The notes: generated by a model from the letters alone, not told the origin. A stretch of DNA of 64,000 nt from Allocoprococcus comes (GCF_013300725.1 NZ_JAAIMM010000020.1:1-64000), one strand, 5' to 3'. Counted from the first letter of the stretch, positions 26,176 through 35,297 are shown. Made by a program: numbers and translations.

Positions 26176-26215
26176 ATTTCATAGGAAGTTCCTTCGGAAT
26201 TTCCTATGAAATAAA
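26173..26215. repeat. 43-bp hairpin repeat, copy 1
   Basis: A 20-bp inverted repeat (26173-26192 with 26196-26215) has a TTC loop and only one non-Watson-Crick (G-T) pair. It shares its outline with the element at 60117-60159: TTTATTT outer arms, AGGAA/TTTCCT core and a trailing AAATAAAAGG. A short GGCAC-TAC-GTGCC hairpin follows. Both copies sit immediately after a terminator T-run. Confidence 0.75.
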
Positions 26216-26260
26216 AGGCACTACGTGCCGGAGATGCGCATTCTTTTTAGCTTCTCCGTC

Positions 26261-26289
26261 TTGACATCTTTAAAAACGTCATTCAAAAT
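26261..26289 (+). promoter_or_regulatory. Putative promoter of the HAD-GNAT-MATE cluster
   Basis: A perfect TTGACA (26261-26266) is followed after 17 bases by CAAAAT (26284-26289), 47 bases before the HAD start. The -10 match is weak. Confidence 0.4.
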
Positions 26290-26335
26290 AAGAACGGAAA
26301 GAAAAATTAAATCATTTAATCGAGGCTAAAAAGAT

Positions 26336-27007
26336 ATGAAAGCAGTTATTTTTGATATGGACGGTGTTCTGATCAACACAGAACCATTACACTATCGTTG
26401 CTGGAAGGAAATTTTAAAAGAGAAGAACGGAATCGATCTTGACTATGAGATCTACCTTCCGTGTATCGGTTCTACCCGTGGATTCTTCATGGATCTGATC
26501 AACGAGAATTATGGACCGGTTTTTGATGATGTGGATAAGATGAATGCGCTCATGAAAGAGAAAAAAGCGCAGATTACAGAGGCAGAAGGATTTCCGGAGA
26601 TGCCGGGGATCAAAGAAGCATTGAAGCAGTTAAAAGGCGAAGGATATCTGCTTGCAGTAGCATCTTCCTCTCCGGCTTATGCGATCAAAGATGCATTAAA
26701 GTCGCTGGATATGGAGAAATATTTTACAGTGGTTATGAGTGGGGATTATGTAGAACATCCAAAACCGGCACCGGATACCTTCCTTGTAACGGCAGAGAAA
26801 CTGGGAATGAAGCCGGAGGACTGTCTGGTAGTAGAGGATTCGACCAACGGTGGAGGAGCTGCCAGGGCGGCAGGTATGAAATGTATCTGGTTCCACAACC
26901 CGGATTCCGGAAGGCAGGATATCCCGGATGCGGTACTGGAATTTCCGGCATGGACCAGCGAAAATGTAGAAAAAATGCTGAAAATATTAGGAAAAGAGGA
27001 AGAGTAA
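26336..27007 (+). CDS. HAD superfamily hydrolase, beta-phosphoglucomutase-like
   Basis: Cytoplasmic phosphatase or phosphomutase of the HAD subfamily with a helical cap; 223 residues. Motif I is FDMDGVLINTEPLH (nucleophile and acid Asp), motif II is in AVASSSPAYA, the lysine of motif III is in EHPKPAPDTFL, and motif IV is in CLVVEDSTNGGGAARAAGM. The sequence fits the beta-PGM/phosphoglycolate phosphatase-like group, but the substrate is unknown. It is followed after 2 bases by a GNAT gene. Confidence 0.9.
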   Translation: MKAVIFDMDGVLINTEPLHYRCWKEILKEKNGIDLDYEIYLPCIGSTRGFFMDLINENYGPVFDDVDKMNALMKEKKAQITEAEGFPEMPGIKEALKQLKGEGYLLAVASSSPAYAIKDALKSLDMEKYFTVVMSGDYVEHPKPAPDTFLVTAEKLGMKPEDCLVVEDSTNGGGAARAAGMKCIWFHNPDSGRQDIPDAVLEFPAWTSENVEKMLKILGKEEE

Positions 27008-27009
27008 AG

Positions 27010-27510
27010 ATGATAATAAGAACAGCAGATCTGAGTGATCTGAAAGAAATTGCCCGTGTGGAGGCGGAGTGTTTTCCGGCAGCAGAAGCGGCAACAGAAG
27101 AAGAATTTGAAAAGAGACTTACTTTTTATAAAGATCATTTCTGGCTGATGTTTGAAGAAGAAAAACTGATCGCCTTTGTGGACGGTATGGTGACGAATCA
27201 GGAAGATCTGACAGACGAAATGTATGAAAAAGCGGAAATGCATGATGAAAAAGGTGAGTGGCAGATGATTTTTGGTGTAAATACGCTGCCGTCTTACCGG
27301 AAACATGGATATGCAGGAGAATTGATCAAAAGAGCAATTGCAGATGCAAAAGAGCAGGGAAGGAAGGGACTTGTTCTTACCTGCAAGGACCGGCTGATAT
27401 CTTATTATGCCAGGTTTGGGTTCAAAAATGAAGGTGTTTCAGAATCGGTACATGGAAACGTGGTCTGGAATCAGATGAGACTTACATTTGATGAAGGGCA
27501 GGGTGAATAA
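27010..27510 (+). CDS. GNAT family N-acetyltransferase
   Basis: 166 residues from ATG at 27010; the longer frame upstream runs inside the HAD gene. IIRTADLSDLKEIARVEAEC is a typical GNAT start. FGVNTLPSYRKHGYAGELIK contains the acetyl-CoA loop R-x-x-G-x-A/G, and YYARFGFKNEG is the usual C-terminal strand. Substrate unknown. Co-transcribed with a HAD hydrolase and a MATE exporter, whose start is only one base after its stop. Confidence 0.88.
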   Translation: MIIRTADLSDLKEIARVEAECFPAAEAATEEEFEKRLTFYKDHFWLMFEEEKLIAFVDGMVTNQEDLTDEMYEKAEMHDEKGEWQMIFGVNTLPSYRKHGYAGELIKRAIADAKEQGRKGLVLTCKDRLISYYARFGFKNEGVSESVHGNVVWNQMRLTFDEGQGE

Positions 27511-27511
27511 T

Positions 27512-28873
27512 GTGAAAAAAAATAAGTTTGAAATTGATATGTGCAACGGCTCAATCATGGACAAGCTGATTTCTTTTTCTCTGCCGCTTATGGTTTCCGG
27601 AATTCTGCAGCTTGCGTTTAATGCGGTGGATATCATCGTGGTAGGAAGATTCTCCGGAAGTCAGGCACTTGCCGCAGTCGGCTCCACAACAGCACTGATC
27701 AATGTGTTTACGAATCTGTTTATCGGAATTTCGCTTGGCGCCAATGTTCTTGCAGCCAGATTTTATGCAGCGGGCAAAGACCGGGAGATGTCGGAAACCG
27801 TACATACTTCGATCACACTTGCGCTGATCAGTGGAATTATGATGGCAGTTATCGGGGTGCTTCTTGCAAAGTGGGCGCTTGAAATTATGGGAACGCCGGA
27901 TGATGTGATCGGGCAGTCTGCCTTATATATGCGGATCTATTTTATGGGAATGCCATTTTTTATGTTATATAACTATGGAGCAGCCATTTTAAGGGCAATC
28001 GGTGATACAAAAAGACCATTGATCTTCCTGATCATTTCCGGAATCGCAAATGCTGCGCTGAACATGACACTGGTTATTATTTTTCATATGGGAGTTGCCG
28101 GGGTTGCAATTGGAACAATTATTTCACAGCTGATTTCGTGTGTGCTGGTACTGACCTGTCTGTACCGGTCGGAAGGAAGTTATCAGCTTCGTTTCTCCAA
28201 ACTGAAGATTAATGGTGCCTACATGGAACAGATTTTCCAGGTTGGAGTTCCGGCGGGAATCCAGAGTACGGTCATCAATTTGTCCAATGCACTGTTGCAG
28301 TCTTCGGTTAATTCGTTTGGATCGATTGCGATGGCAGGATATACAGCAGCGAACAATATACTTGGGTTCCTTTATATGTCAGTGAATTCGATCACCCAGG
28401 CATGTATGAGTTTTACCAGTCAGAATTATGGGGTAGGTAAGCTGAAACGAATGGACAGGGTGCTGCGTGACTGTGCGATTCTGTCTGTATCGATCGCAGC
28501 GGTGCTTGGTGGCCTTGCCTATAGCTTCGGACCGCAGATCCTGACAGTTTATACTTCAGATCCAAAGGTTATCAGCTGCGGAATGGAAATCCTGGCGTAT
28601 ACGTCGATCACTTATTTCCTGTGTGGGATCATGGATTTGTTTCCGGGGGCGCTTCGTGGAATGGGATATTCAGCAGTCCCGATGGTGCTTTCGGTGATCG
28701 GAACGGTGGGAACAAGAATCGTGTGGGTATTTGGAATTTTTCCGAACCACAGATCTTTATCCGTACTTTTTGTATCTTATCCGGTGTCATGGATCATTAC
28801 CATTGTACTTCAGGTTGTGTGCTTCTATTTTGTGAGAAAAAGAGTACATCAGAAAGAAAAAAGATTGTTATAA
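27512..28873 (+). CDS. MATE family efflux transporter
   Basis: Inner-membrane cation/drug antiporter, about 453 residues with twelve hydrophobic spans in two homologous halves. The first half begins ISFSLPLMVSGILQLAFNAV, then DIIVVGRFSGSQALAAVGST, and the second half has QVGVPAGIQSTVINLSNALL. I prefer GTG at 27512, giving VKKNKFEIDMCNGSIMDKL, because relatives begin at this point and AGGGTG precedes it. ATG at 27491 is the alternative. The substrate cannot be predicted. Confidence 0.9.
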   Translation: MKKNKFEIDMCNGSIMDKLISFSLPLMVSGILQLAFNAVDIIVVGRFSGSQALAAVGSTTALINVFTNLFIGISLGANVLAARFYAAGKDREMSETVHTSITLALISGIMMAVIGVLLAKWALEIMGTPDDVIGQSALYMRIYFMGMPFFMLYNYGAAILRAIGDTKRPLIFLIISGIANAALNMTLVIIFHMGVAGVAIGTIISQLISCVLVLTCLYRSEGSYQLRFSKLKINGAYMEQIFQVGVPAGIQSTVINLSNALLQSSVNSFGSIAMAGYTAANNILGFLYMSVNSITQACMSFTSQNYGVGKLKRMDRVLRDCAILSVSIAAVLGGLAYSFGPQILTVYTSDPKVISCGMEILAYTSITYFLCGIMDLFPGALRGMGYSAVPMVLSVIGTVGTRIVWVFGIFPNHRSLSVLFVSYPVSWIITIVLQVVCFYFVRKRVHQKEKRLL

Positions 28874-28913
28874 ACAGAACAAAATTGTGAAAATCGACAG
28901 TAGGGCATTGTGA

Positions 28914-28942
28914 AAAACAGACAGATTTATCTGTCTGTTTTT
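28914..28942 (+). terminator. Rho-independent terminator after the MATE gene
   Basis: A perfect 13-bp stem (28914-28926 with 28929-28941) with a TT dinucleotide at its tip ends in a T-run. The remaining 100 bases before the tdh promoter are AT-rich and show no gene. Confidence 0.8.
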
Positions 28943-29044
28943 GTGTATATATAACAAATATGCTTGCAATAGAAAGACACATGTGCTTGTATCTACTACA
29001 AAAACATGGACATGTAAAATGTTTGTGTATCACGGAAAAATAGA

Positions 29045-29073
29045 TTGAAAAGAGAAGAAAAATAGGGTATTCT
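29045..29073 (+). promoter_or_regulatory. Putative promoter of tdh-kbl
   Basis: TTGAAA (29045-29050), a 17-base spacer and TATTCT (29068-29073). A small GTCCG/CGGAC hairpin lies in the leader at 29102-29118. Confidence 0.45.
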
Positions 29074-29144
29074 AAATGTAGAAAGACAAAAATAATAAAA
29101 AGTCCGTGATAAACGGACATATGTGTCATGCGGAGGTAATGAAG

Positions 29145-30197
29145 ATGAATGATAATAAAATGTGGGCGCTTGTAAAGGAAAAACCGGAACAGGGACTCTG
29201 GCTGAAAAGAGTACCGATTCCGGAAGTAGGACCAAATGACGTAAAGATCAAGATCCATAAAAATGCAATCTGTGGTACCGATGTACATATTTACCAGTGG
29301 AATGAATGGGCACAGCACACCATTCCGATCGGACTGACCGCAGGACATGAATATGTCGGGGAGGTTGTAGAAGTCGGTGCAGGTGTACAGGGATTCAAGC
29401 CGGGCGATCTGGTATCCGGTGAAGGACATATCACCTGCGGAAAATGCAGAAACTGCCTGGAAGGACACAAAGAGAACTGTAAAGATGCCAAAGGTGTTGG
29501 GGTAAACCGGAATGGTGCGTTTGCAGAATATCTGGTTATTCCTGCTTCGAATGTATGGCCGTGCAGTCCGGCAATTGATGAAGAATTATATGCGATCTTT
29601 GATCCATTTGGAAATGCAACCCATACTGCATTATCTTACGACATGCTTGGTGAAGATGTGCTGATCACAGGTGCAGGGCCGATTGGGATCATGGCAGCGG
29701 CGATCGCAAAATTTGCAGGAGCAAGACATGTGGTAATCACGGATATGAACCAGTACCGTCTGGATCTGGCAGCAAAAATGGGTGCGACCAGATGTGTTAA
29801 TCTGACACAGGAAAAACTGACGGATGTGATGCATGAGATTGGAATGACAGAAGGCTTTGATATCGGACTTGAGATGTCCGGAAGCCAGCCGGGACTTTCT
29901 GATATGATCCATAACATGAAACATGGTGGAAAGATCGCACTTCTCGGATTGCAGAGACAGGATGCAACCGTAGATCTTGAGACCGTGATCTTCAATGGGC
30001 TGAATATCCGCGGGATTTATGGAAGAAAAGTATGGGATACCTGGTACAAGATGTCTACGATGATCCAGGCGGGACTTGATATTTCACCGATCATCACACA
30101 CCATTTTGATATCCGCGATTATGAAAAAGGATTTGAGGCAATGATCTCAGGACAATCAGGAAAGGTGATCCTTGACTGGGCACATATTAACGATTAG
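29145..30197 (+). CDS. tdh: L-threonine 3-dehydrogenase Tdh
   Basis: Zinc-dependent NAD enzyme oxidising L-threonine to 2-amino-3-ketobutyrate. 350 residues, usual length. The catalytic zinc site is in [11 protein letters not shown] and AGHEYVGEV. The structural zinc site has four cysteines in [15 protein letters not shown], and the Rossmann loop is in [19 protein letters not shown] at 29145 is chosen because CGGAGG lies 8 bases upstream. The next gene, kbl, encodes the second step, which confirms the call. Confidence 0.95.
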   Translation: MNDNKMWALVKEKPEQGLWLKRVPIPEVGPNDVKIKIHKNAICGTDVHIYQWNEWAQHTIPIGLTAGHEYVGEVVEVGAGVQGFKPGDLVSGEGHITCGKCRNCLEGHKENCKDAKGVGVNRNGAFAEYLVIPASNVWPCSPAIDEELYAIFDPFGNATHTALSYDMLGEDVLITGAGPIGIMAAAIAKFAGARHVVITDMNQYRLDLAAKMGATRCVNLTQEKLTDVMHEIGMTEGFDIGLEMSGSQPGLSDMIHNMKHGGKIALLGLQRQDATVDLETVIFNGLNIRGIYGRKVWDTWYKMSTMIQAGLDISPIITHHFDIRDYEKGFEAMISGQSGKVILDWAHIND

Positions 30198-30223
30198 GAA
30201 AAGCAGAAGAAGGAGAGAATAAA

Positions 30224-31420
30224 ATGGCAAGAAAAAATGATATTTTAAGTATTTATACAAAAGAAGTAGAACAGATCAAAGCAGATGGTCTTTTCAAAGG
30301 GGAAGCACCGTTCGTATCTCCACAGGGCGCAAAGGTTGTAATGGAAGACGGAAGAGAGCTTCTTAATATGTGTGCCAATAACTATCTTGGACTTGGAGAC
30401 AATCAGAGACTGATCGATGCAGCGAAGAAAACCTATGATGAAAAAGGATATGGGGTTGCTTCTGTCAGATTTATCTGCGGAACACAGGACATCCACAAAA
30501 AACTGGAAAAGAAGATTTCCGGATTTCTGGGAACAGATGATACGATTTTATATTCTTCCTGCTTTGATGCAAATGGTGGACTTTTTGAAACAATCCTGAC
30601 TGCGGAGGATGCAGTGATCAGTGATGAACTGAACCATGCTTCCATCATTGACGGAGTTCGTCTCTGTAAGGCAAAAAGATACCGCTATAAAAATAACAAC
30701 ATGGAAGATCTGGAAGCACAGCTTCAGGCTGCAGATGCAGCAGGAGCAAGAGTCAAACTGATCGCTACAGACGGTGTATTTTCAATGGATGGAATCATTT
30801 GTAACTTAAAAGGTGTCTGTGATCTTGCTGATAAATACAACGCACTGGTTATGGTGGATGACAGCCATGCAGTTGGATTTGTAGGAGCACACGGCAGAGG
30901 AACTTCCGAATACTGTGGCGTAGAAGGAAGAGTGGATATCATTACAGGAACACTCGGAAAAGCACTCGGTGGGGCTTCCGGTGGATATACATCCGGAAGA
31001 AAAGAGATCATCGATCTGCTTCGTCAGAGAAGCCGTCCGTACCTGTTCTCCAACTCTCTTGCACCGGCGATCGCAGGAGCAAGTATTGAGATGTTCAATA
31101 TGCTGGAAGAAAGCACCGAGCTTCGTGACCATCTGGAAGAAGTAACCGCATACTACCGCAAGCAGCTGGTAGAAAACGGATTTGATATCATCGAAGGAAC
31201 CCATCCATGTGTACCGGTTATGCTTTATGATGAAAGACTTGCCGGAGAATATGCAAAGAAAATGATGGAAAAAGGGGTATATGTGGTTGCATTCTCTTAT
31301 CCGGTCGTACCGAAAGGAAAAGCAAGAATCCGAACACAGGTATGCGCGAGCCATACAAAAGAAGATATTGATTTCATTATCAAATGTTTTAAAGAGACCA
31401 GAGAAGAGATTGGAAAATAA
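30224..31420 (+). CDS. kbl: 2-amino-3-ketobutyrate CoA ligase (glycine C-acetyltransferase) Kbl
   Basis: PLP enzyme converting 2-amino-3-ketobutyrate and CoA to glycine and acetyl-CoA. 398 residues. [17 protein letters not shown] and [15 protein letters not shown] are alpha-oxoamine synthase hallmarks, [11 protein letters not shown] binds the cofactor, and the Schiff-base lysine is in [15 protein letters not shown]. It follows tdh after 26 bases with AAGGAGAGAATAAA as ribosome site. Confidence 0.96.
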   Translation: MARKNDILSIYTKEVEQIKADGLFKGEAPFVSPQGAKVVMEDGRELLNMCANNYLGLGDNQRLIDAAKKTYDEKGYGVASVRFICGTQDIHKKLEKKISGFLGTDDTILYSSCFDANGGLFETILTAEDAVISDELNHASIIDGVRLCKAKRYRYKNNNMEDLEAQLQAADAAGARVKLIATDGVFSMDGIICNLKGVCDLADKYNALVMVDDSHAVGFVGAHGRGTSEYCGVEGRVDIITGTLGKALGGASGGYTSGRKEIIDLLRQRSRPYLFSNSLAPAIAGASIEMFNMLEESTELRDHLEEVTAYYRKQLVENGFDIIEGTHPCVPVMLYDERLAGEYAKKMMEKGVYVVAFSYPVVPKGKARIRTQVCASHTKEDIDFIIKCFKETREEIGK

Positions 31421-31436
31421 ATTGCTACAGGACAGA

Positions 31437-31478
31437 AAAATGCCGGACATCACAAAATGTTGCCCGGCATTTTGTGAT
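31437..31478 (+). terminator. Terminator-like region with two alternative hairpins after kbl
   Basis: Stem A pairs 31437-31446 with 31464-31473 and contains an inner ACAT/ATGT stem. Stem B pairs 31449-31459 with 31468-31478. They share the right arm and cannot form together. The T-run is short. Either end-of-operon termination or a switch for the downstream gene is possible. Confidence 0.5.
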
Positions 31479-31508
31479 GATGTAACAGAGAAATCTGACT
31501 AAAAAATA

Positions 31509-31538
31509 TTGTTACGGGAAAATTTTCAGAGGTATAAA
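31509..31538 (+). promoter_or_regulatory. Putative promoter of the cysteine desulfidase-family gene
   Basis: TTGTTA (31509-31514), an 18-base spacer and TATAAA (31533-31538). It leaves a leader of about 145 bases before the start at 31690, in which I see no known riboswitch. Confidence 0.4.
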
Positions 31539-31689
31539 ATAAAAGAATATTTTTGGAATGTAATCGTGGTAATTCTGTAAACCCTGAAAAATGGAGAGAA
31601 AAAGCTTGTGGGAAAGGCAGGAATACTATAAAATAAACAGGGAACAATAAAAAGATGAATGGGATGTCACCTGACAGAGGAGATAAAAG

Positions 31690-32958
31690 ATGGAACAAAA
31701 AATATACAATGAATATGTGGAAATTTTAAAGGAAGAGCTGCTTCCGGCGATGGGATGTACAGAGCCGATCGCAGTAGCTTACGCGGCAGCAGTTGCAGTT
31801 CAGGCTCTTGGGGAAAAGCCGGAATCTGTAGAAGTAAATGTCAGTGCAAATATTATTAAGAATGTAAAAAGTGTCGTTGTACCGTGCACCGGAGGACTTC
31901 GCGGAATCGGTGCAGCAGTCTGTGCAGGGATTGTAGCCGGATGTCCGGAAAAAGAACTGGAAATTCTGGAAGAGATCACAGGGGAACAGAAAGTAGAAAT
32001 GAAAAAGATGCTGGATACCATGCCGATGACAATCCGGGAATCCGATAAAGAATATATTTTCGACATTCAGATCAAGGCATGTGCAGGCGGACACAGCGGA
32101 TACGTAGAGATCGCAGGTTTTCACACCAATGTGATCTGTGTAAAGAAAGATGATGAGATCATCAGAGAAAAAGCATATGAAGAGCAGGGATCCAGCTGTG
32201 CGACGGACCGTTCTCTTCTGACTGTGGAGAAGATCATTGAATTCGCAGACTGCGTAGACGTTGCAGACGTAGAGGAAGTTCTGCAGAGACAGATCGATTA
32301 TAACTGGGCAATTGCCGAAGAGGGCATGACAGGAAACTGGGGAGCTGCCATTGGAAAGACTTTGATGGAAGCATATGGAAACAGTGTACATAACCGTGCG
32401 AAAGCGATGGCAGCGGCCGGATCGGATGCAAGAATGAACGGATGTGAACTTCCGGTTGTCATCAATTCGGGAAGCGGTAACCAGGGAATGACAACTTCTC
32501 TTCCGGTGATCGTCTATGCAAAAGAGCTGAATGTCTCAAAAGAGATGATGCTCCGCGCGCTGGTTGTGTCAAATCTGATCACAATCCATATGAAGACAGG
32601 AATCGGAAGATTGTCTGCATATTGCGGCGCGATCAGTGCAGGATGTGGTGCAGGTGCAGGAATCTGTTATCTGTATGGTGGACGTGCATATGAGATTTCT
32701 CATGTAATTGTAAATGCAGTTGCCATCAACTCAGGTGTTGTGTGTGATGGGGCGAAGGCAAGCTGCGCGGCAAAAATTGCATCAGCTGTAGAAGCAGGGC
32801 TTCTGGGACTTCAGATGCAGAAAAATGGAAAGCAGTTCTATGGCGGAGACGGACTTGTAGAAAAAGGTGTAGAAAACACGATTCGTAATATCGGAGAGCT
32901 TGCAAAGAAGGGAATGCGTGAGACGGATAAGACCATTATCCAGATCATGACAAGATAA
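31690..32958 (+). CDS. cyuA: L-cysteine desulfidase/serine dehydratase-alpha family protein (CyuA/YhaM, UPF0597)
   Basis: Likely Fe-S-dependent lyase that degrades L-cysteine to pyruvate, ammonia and sulfide; a serine-active enzyme is the alternative. 422 residues, normal for the family. MGCTEPIAVAYAAA near the N-terminus, VVPCTGGLRGIGAA, and GSGNQGMTTSLPVI with CDGAKASCAAKIA near the C-terminus are family hallmarks and contain the candidate cluster cysteines. It is transcribed alone, after the tdh-kbl threonine genes, and converges on the M42 peptidase gene. Confidence 0.88.
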   Translation: MEQKIYNEYVEILKEELLPAMGCTEPIAVAYAAAVAVQALGEKPESVEVNVSANIIKNVKSVVVPCTGGLRGIGAAVCAGIVAGCPEKELEILEEITGEQKVEMKKMLDTMPMTIRESDKEYIFDIQIKACAGGHSGYVEIAGFHTNVICVKKDDEIIREKAYEEQGSSCATDRSLLTVEKIIEFADCVDVADVEEVLQRQIDYNWAIAEEGMTGNWGAAIGKTLMEAYGNSVHNRAKAMAAAGSDARMNGCELPVVINSGSGNQGMTTSLPVIVYAKELNVSKEMMLRALVVSNLITIHMKTGIGRLSAYCGAISAGCGAGAGICYLYGGRAYEISHVIVNAVAINSGVVCDGAKASCAAKIASAVEAGLLGLQMQKNGKQFYGGDGLVEKGVENTIRNIGELAKKGMRETDKTIIQIMTR

Positions 32959-33032
32959 GAAAAAGAGACAAGGCGCTGGTAGAAGAGGCACTTGTATTTA
33001 CCGGACTTAAGAAAAATATAACTAATATTGAA

Positions 33033-33078
33033 AAAAATAAAACATCTGCGGAATGCATACCGCAGATGTTTTATTTTT
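33033..33078. terminator. Bidirectional terminator between cyuA and the M42 peptidase gene
   Basis: A perfect 19-bp stem (33033-33051 with 33060-33078) with an 8-base loop. A-rich left and T-rich right ends let it serve both converging genes. Confidence 0.9.
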
Positions 33079-33100
33079 GACCGTTAGCTATTTATACTTT

Positions 33101-34120
33101 CTATTTCTGAATATACTTCTTCAACAGTAAAAGCGTATTCTTTACCCCATCCATATGAGATCTTTCATAGTTATGAGAAGCATATACGCCAGGTCCGACA
33201 AGTCCGTGACGGATATCATATCCTGCCCGGAGAGTTGCCTCTACATCGGAACCGTAATGCGGATACACATCGATCGCATAATCCAATCCTTCTTCTTTTG
33301 CAGTTTCGGCAAGAGCGGATGTTACGTCGTAGTTGTAAGGACCGCCGGAATCTTTTGCGCAAATAGATACCATGCGTTCGGTACATCCGAGATCGGATCC
33401 GACGCAGCCCATGTCAACAGAAATCATTTCTGTTGTATCTTCGGCAACAAAACTTCCGCCGTGTCCGACTTCTTCATATACAGTGAAAAGAAGAGAAACT
33501 TTGCGGGAAAGCGCAAGAGATTCATCTTTTACGCATTTTGCCAGACCGAGAAGGATGGCAGCAGAAAGCTTGTCATCTAAGAAACGGCTTTTGATATAAC
33601 CGCTCGGTGTGATCTGGGTACGCGGGTCCATGGCGATGATATCTCCAGGCTGCACGCCAAGTGAGAGAGTTCCTTCTTTAGTGTCCACATTTTCGTCCAG
33701 AAGGATTTCCATATTTTCTTCTTTTGTCTCAACAGCAGAATCTGCAACATGAACAGAAGGTTCTGTATTTAGTACCACACCGGTATAAACGCGTCCGTCG
33801 CGTGTGTGGATCGTGCAGTTTTCCCCATCAGCGGTACTCCACTGGTGTCCACCGAGAGTAGTCGGACGCAGTCTTCCATTTGCTTTGACAGAACGCACCA
33901 TAGCACCGAGGGTATCAACGTGTGCTGCAAGTACTAGCGGATTCCCCTCTCCGCCGATCGTTACGAATACGTTGCCTTTGTTAGAAAGCTGTGGTTCATA
34001 TCCCATATCTGATAAAGTCTTCATCAGGTATGCAGCCACATCTTTGGTATAACCGGATGGGCTTGGAATAGAAGTTAAAGCTTTCAGTTCGTTTCCGATA
34101 AAATCAAGATAATTTTGCAT
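33101..34120 (-). CDS. M42 family metallopeptidase (glutamyl aminopeptidase/deblocking type)
   Basis: Cytoplasmic dinuclear-metal aminopeptidase that trims peptides; 339 residues. The metal ligand His is in LAAHVDTLGAMV, the bridging Asp in SRFLDDKLSAA, the catalytic Glu pair in TVYEEVGHGGSF and a further Asp in ISVDMGCVG. The start is ATG at 34120 with GGGGGA upstream; the TTG at 34135 lacks support. It is divergent from rpiR and shares a -10 region motif with the opp promoter, so it probably processes peptides imported by Opp. Often listed as cellulase M or FrvX; carbohydrate activity is not expected. Confidence 0.9.
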   Translation of the reverse strand: MQNYLDFIGNELKALTSIPSPSGYTKDVAAYLMKTLSDMGYEPQLSNKGNVFVTIGGEGNPLVLAAHVDTLGAMVRSVKANGRLRPTTLGGHQWSTADGENCTIHTRDGRVYTGVVLNTEPSVHVADSAVETKEENMEILLDENVDTKEGTLSLGVQPGDIIAMDPRTQITPSGYIKSRFLDDKLSAAILLGLAKCVKDESLALSRKVSLLFTVYEEVGHGGSFVAEDTTEMISVDMGCVGSDLGCTERMVSICAKDSGGPYNYDVTSALAETAKEEGLDYAIDVYPHYGSDVEATLRAGYDIRHGLVGPGVYASHNYERSHMDGVKNTLLLLKKYIQK

Positions 34121-34141
34121 AGAAAATTCCCCCAAAAAAAT

Positions 34142-34154
34142 ATTATAGTATATA
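34142..34154 (-). promoter_or_regulatory. -10 region and possible operator of the M42 peptidase gene
   Basis: Read on the minus strand the motif is TATATACTATAAT, containing a perfect -10 hexamer 22 bases before the peptidase start. The same 13 bases with one change (TATATGCTATAAT) form the opp -10 region at 35216-35228. This suggests a shared regulator. Confidence 0.5.
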
Positions 34155-34196
34155 CATTAATATTTTAAGGGAAAAGTTTAGAAAAAGCAATATCGA

Positions 34197-34225
34197 TTGC
34201 AGAATAATAAAAAAAAGGTTATAAT
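34197..34225 (+). promoter_or_regulatory. Promoter of the RpiR-type regulator gene
   Basis: TTGCAG (34197-34202), a 17-base spacer and a perfect TATAAT (34220-34225), 31 bases before the start codon. Confidence 0.65.
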
Positions 34226-34256
34226 AATTAGAATAATTGATGAAAGAGGATGAAAA

Positions 34257-35087
34257 ATGGAGATATTAAAAAGGATTGAAGATACTTATCCGAAAATGAC
34301 AAGAAAGCAAAAACAAATTGCTGATTACATGGTGTCACATGCGGAGAACATGGCATTTATAACCTTGCGTGACCTTAGTCATGAAGTAGAAATTACAGAA
34401 ATTACGATCCTGAATATGTGCAAAGCATTAGGGTACGAAAGTTTCAATGAGGTAAAGTATGAATTTCGCAAATACATTAATCGGGGAAGAGTAGAATTTT
34501 GCGAAGACAATGATTATTATAATACTAATATACCGAAGTATGAATTAGATGAAAAAGAGACACTGCTTCAGGAAATCTGTAATGAAGAAAAATTGTTGAT
34601 GGATGAATTTATCAAAAGTCTTGATATCAGGAGAATGTTTGAATTAGCAGATTATTTTTTGCAATATTCTAAAATTATTATCTGTGGCAGAGGAATTTCT
34701 TATCTTATCGGAGAAAGTATCAGTTCCGCCCTCGCAGGAGTCCGGATTCCAACAATAAAAGTGAATACGGAGTTGAATGAAAATGTCTATTCTGTGCTGC
34801 CAATGATCGATAAAAAAACATTAATTCTTGCAATTTCGTTTCCTGACTATTATTTTATGACCCAGAAAGTTGTGGAGTATGCTAAGAAAAATAAAGCAAA
34901 AATTATACTGATCACTGATTCAAAAGAAACGGATATTGCACTTTATGCAGATGAACTTATTCTTGTCGGCAGTACAACGCGACTTGCACTTAATACATTG
35001 TCGGCACCTATGGCACTGGCAAATTTGTTGACTTCAGCGATAAAAATAAAAGTGGAATCAACATCAAAAAAGAGTTTTGCAGGTTGA
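34257..35087 (+). CDS. RpiR/MurR family transcriptional regulator
   Basis: Cytoplasmic regulator of 276 residues. The N-terminal HTH domain (about 1-78) contains MTRKQKQIADYMVSH and EVEITEITILNMCKALGYES. The C-terminal SIS domain (about 125-255) contains IIICGRGISYLIGESISSAL and LILAISFPDY. SIS domains of this family usually bind phosphosugars, so a peptide-related role is unusual. The gene lies between the M42 peptidase gene and the opp operon. A motif shared by both promoters makes it the obvious candidate regulator of peptide uptake and breakdown. No own ligand can be read. Confidence 0.9.
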   Translation: MEILKRIEDTYPKMTRKQKQIADYMVSHAENMAFITLRDLSHEVEITEITILNMCKALGYESFNEVKYEFRKYINRGRVEFCEDNDYYNTNIPKYELDEKETLLQEICNEEKLLMDEFIKSLDIRRMFELADYFLQYSKIIICGRGISYLIGESISSALAGVRIPTIKVNTELNENVYSVLPMIDKKTLILAISFPDYYFMTQKVVEYAKKNKAKIILITDSKETDIALYADELILVGSTTRLALNTLSAPMALANLLTSAIKIKVESTSKKSFAG

Positions 35088-35156
35088 TTTGAATTTTGTG
35101 AAGTTTTCACGATAAACACAAGAAAAAACTATTAATTTAATATATGCTTTAAAGTG

Positions 35157-35190
35157 AAATGTGCATTTTTGATAAAAATGCACATTTTTT
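35157..35190 (+). terminator. Rho-independent terminator after rpiR
   Basis: A 14-bp perfect stem (35157-35170 with 35174-35187), GAT loop and T-run. It separates rpiR from oppA, which therefore needs its own promoter. Confidence 0.85.
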
Positions 35191-35215
35191 AAAAATTTAT
35201 AGCAAAGAATTATAG

Positions 35216-35228
35216 TATATGCTATAAT
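35216..35228 (+). promoter_or_regulatory. Extended -10 promoter and possible operator of the opp operon
   Basis: TATATGCTATAAT includes TGC-TATAAT, an extended -10. It lies inside an inverted repeat ATTATAG-TATATG-CTATAAT (35209-35228). No clear -35 is visible. The start codon of oppA is 70 bases downstream. The 13-mer recurs at the divergent peptidase promoter. Confidence 0.55.
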
Positions 35229-35297
35229 TAGCAATAGATAAAAGAAATAGGATTCATACGGAAAAGAGATGAATCAAGAAAAAAGGAGGTAACAATA

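Noticed and set aside
31726-32391. 221-codon minus-strand frame opposite cyuA
   Set aside because: Antisense to a clear family member and without ribosome site or motifs.
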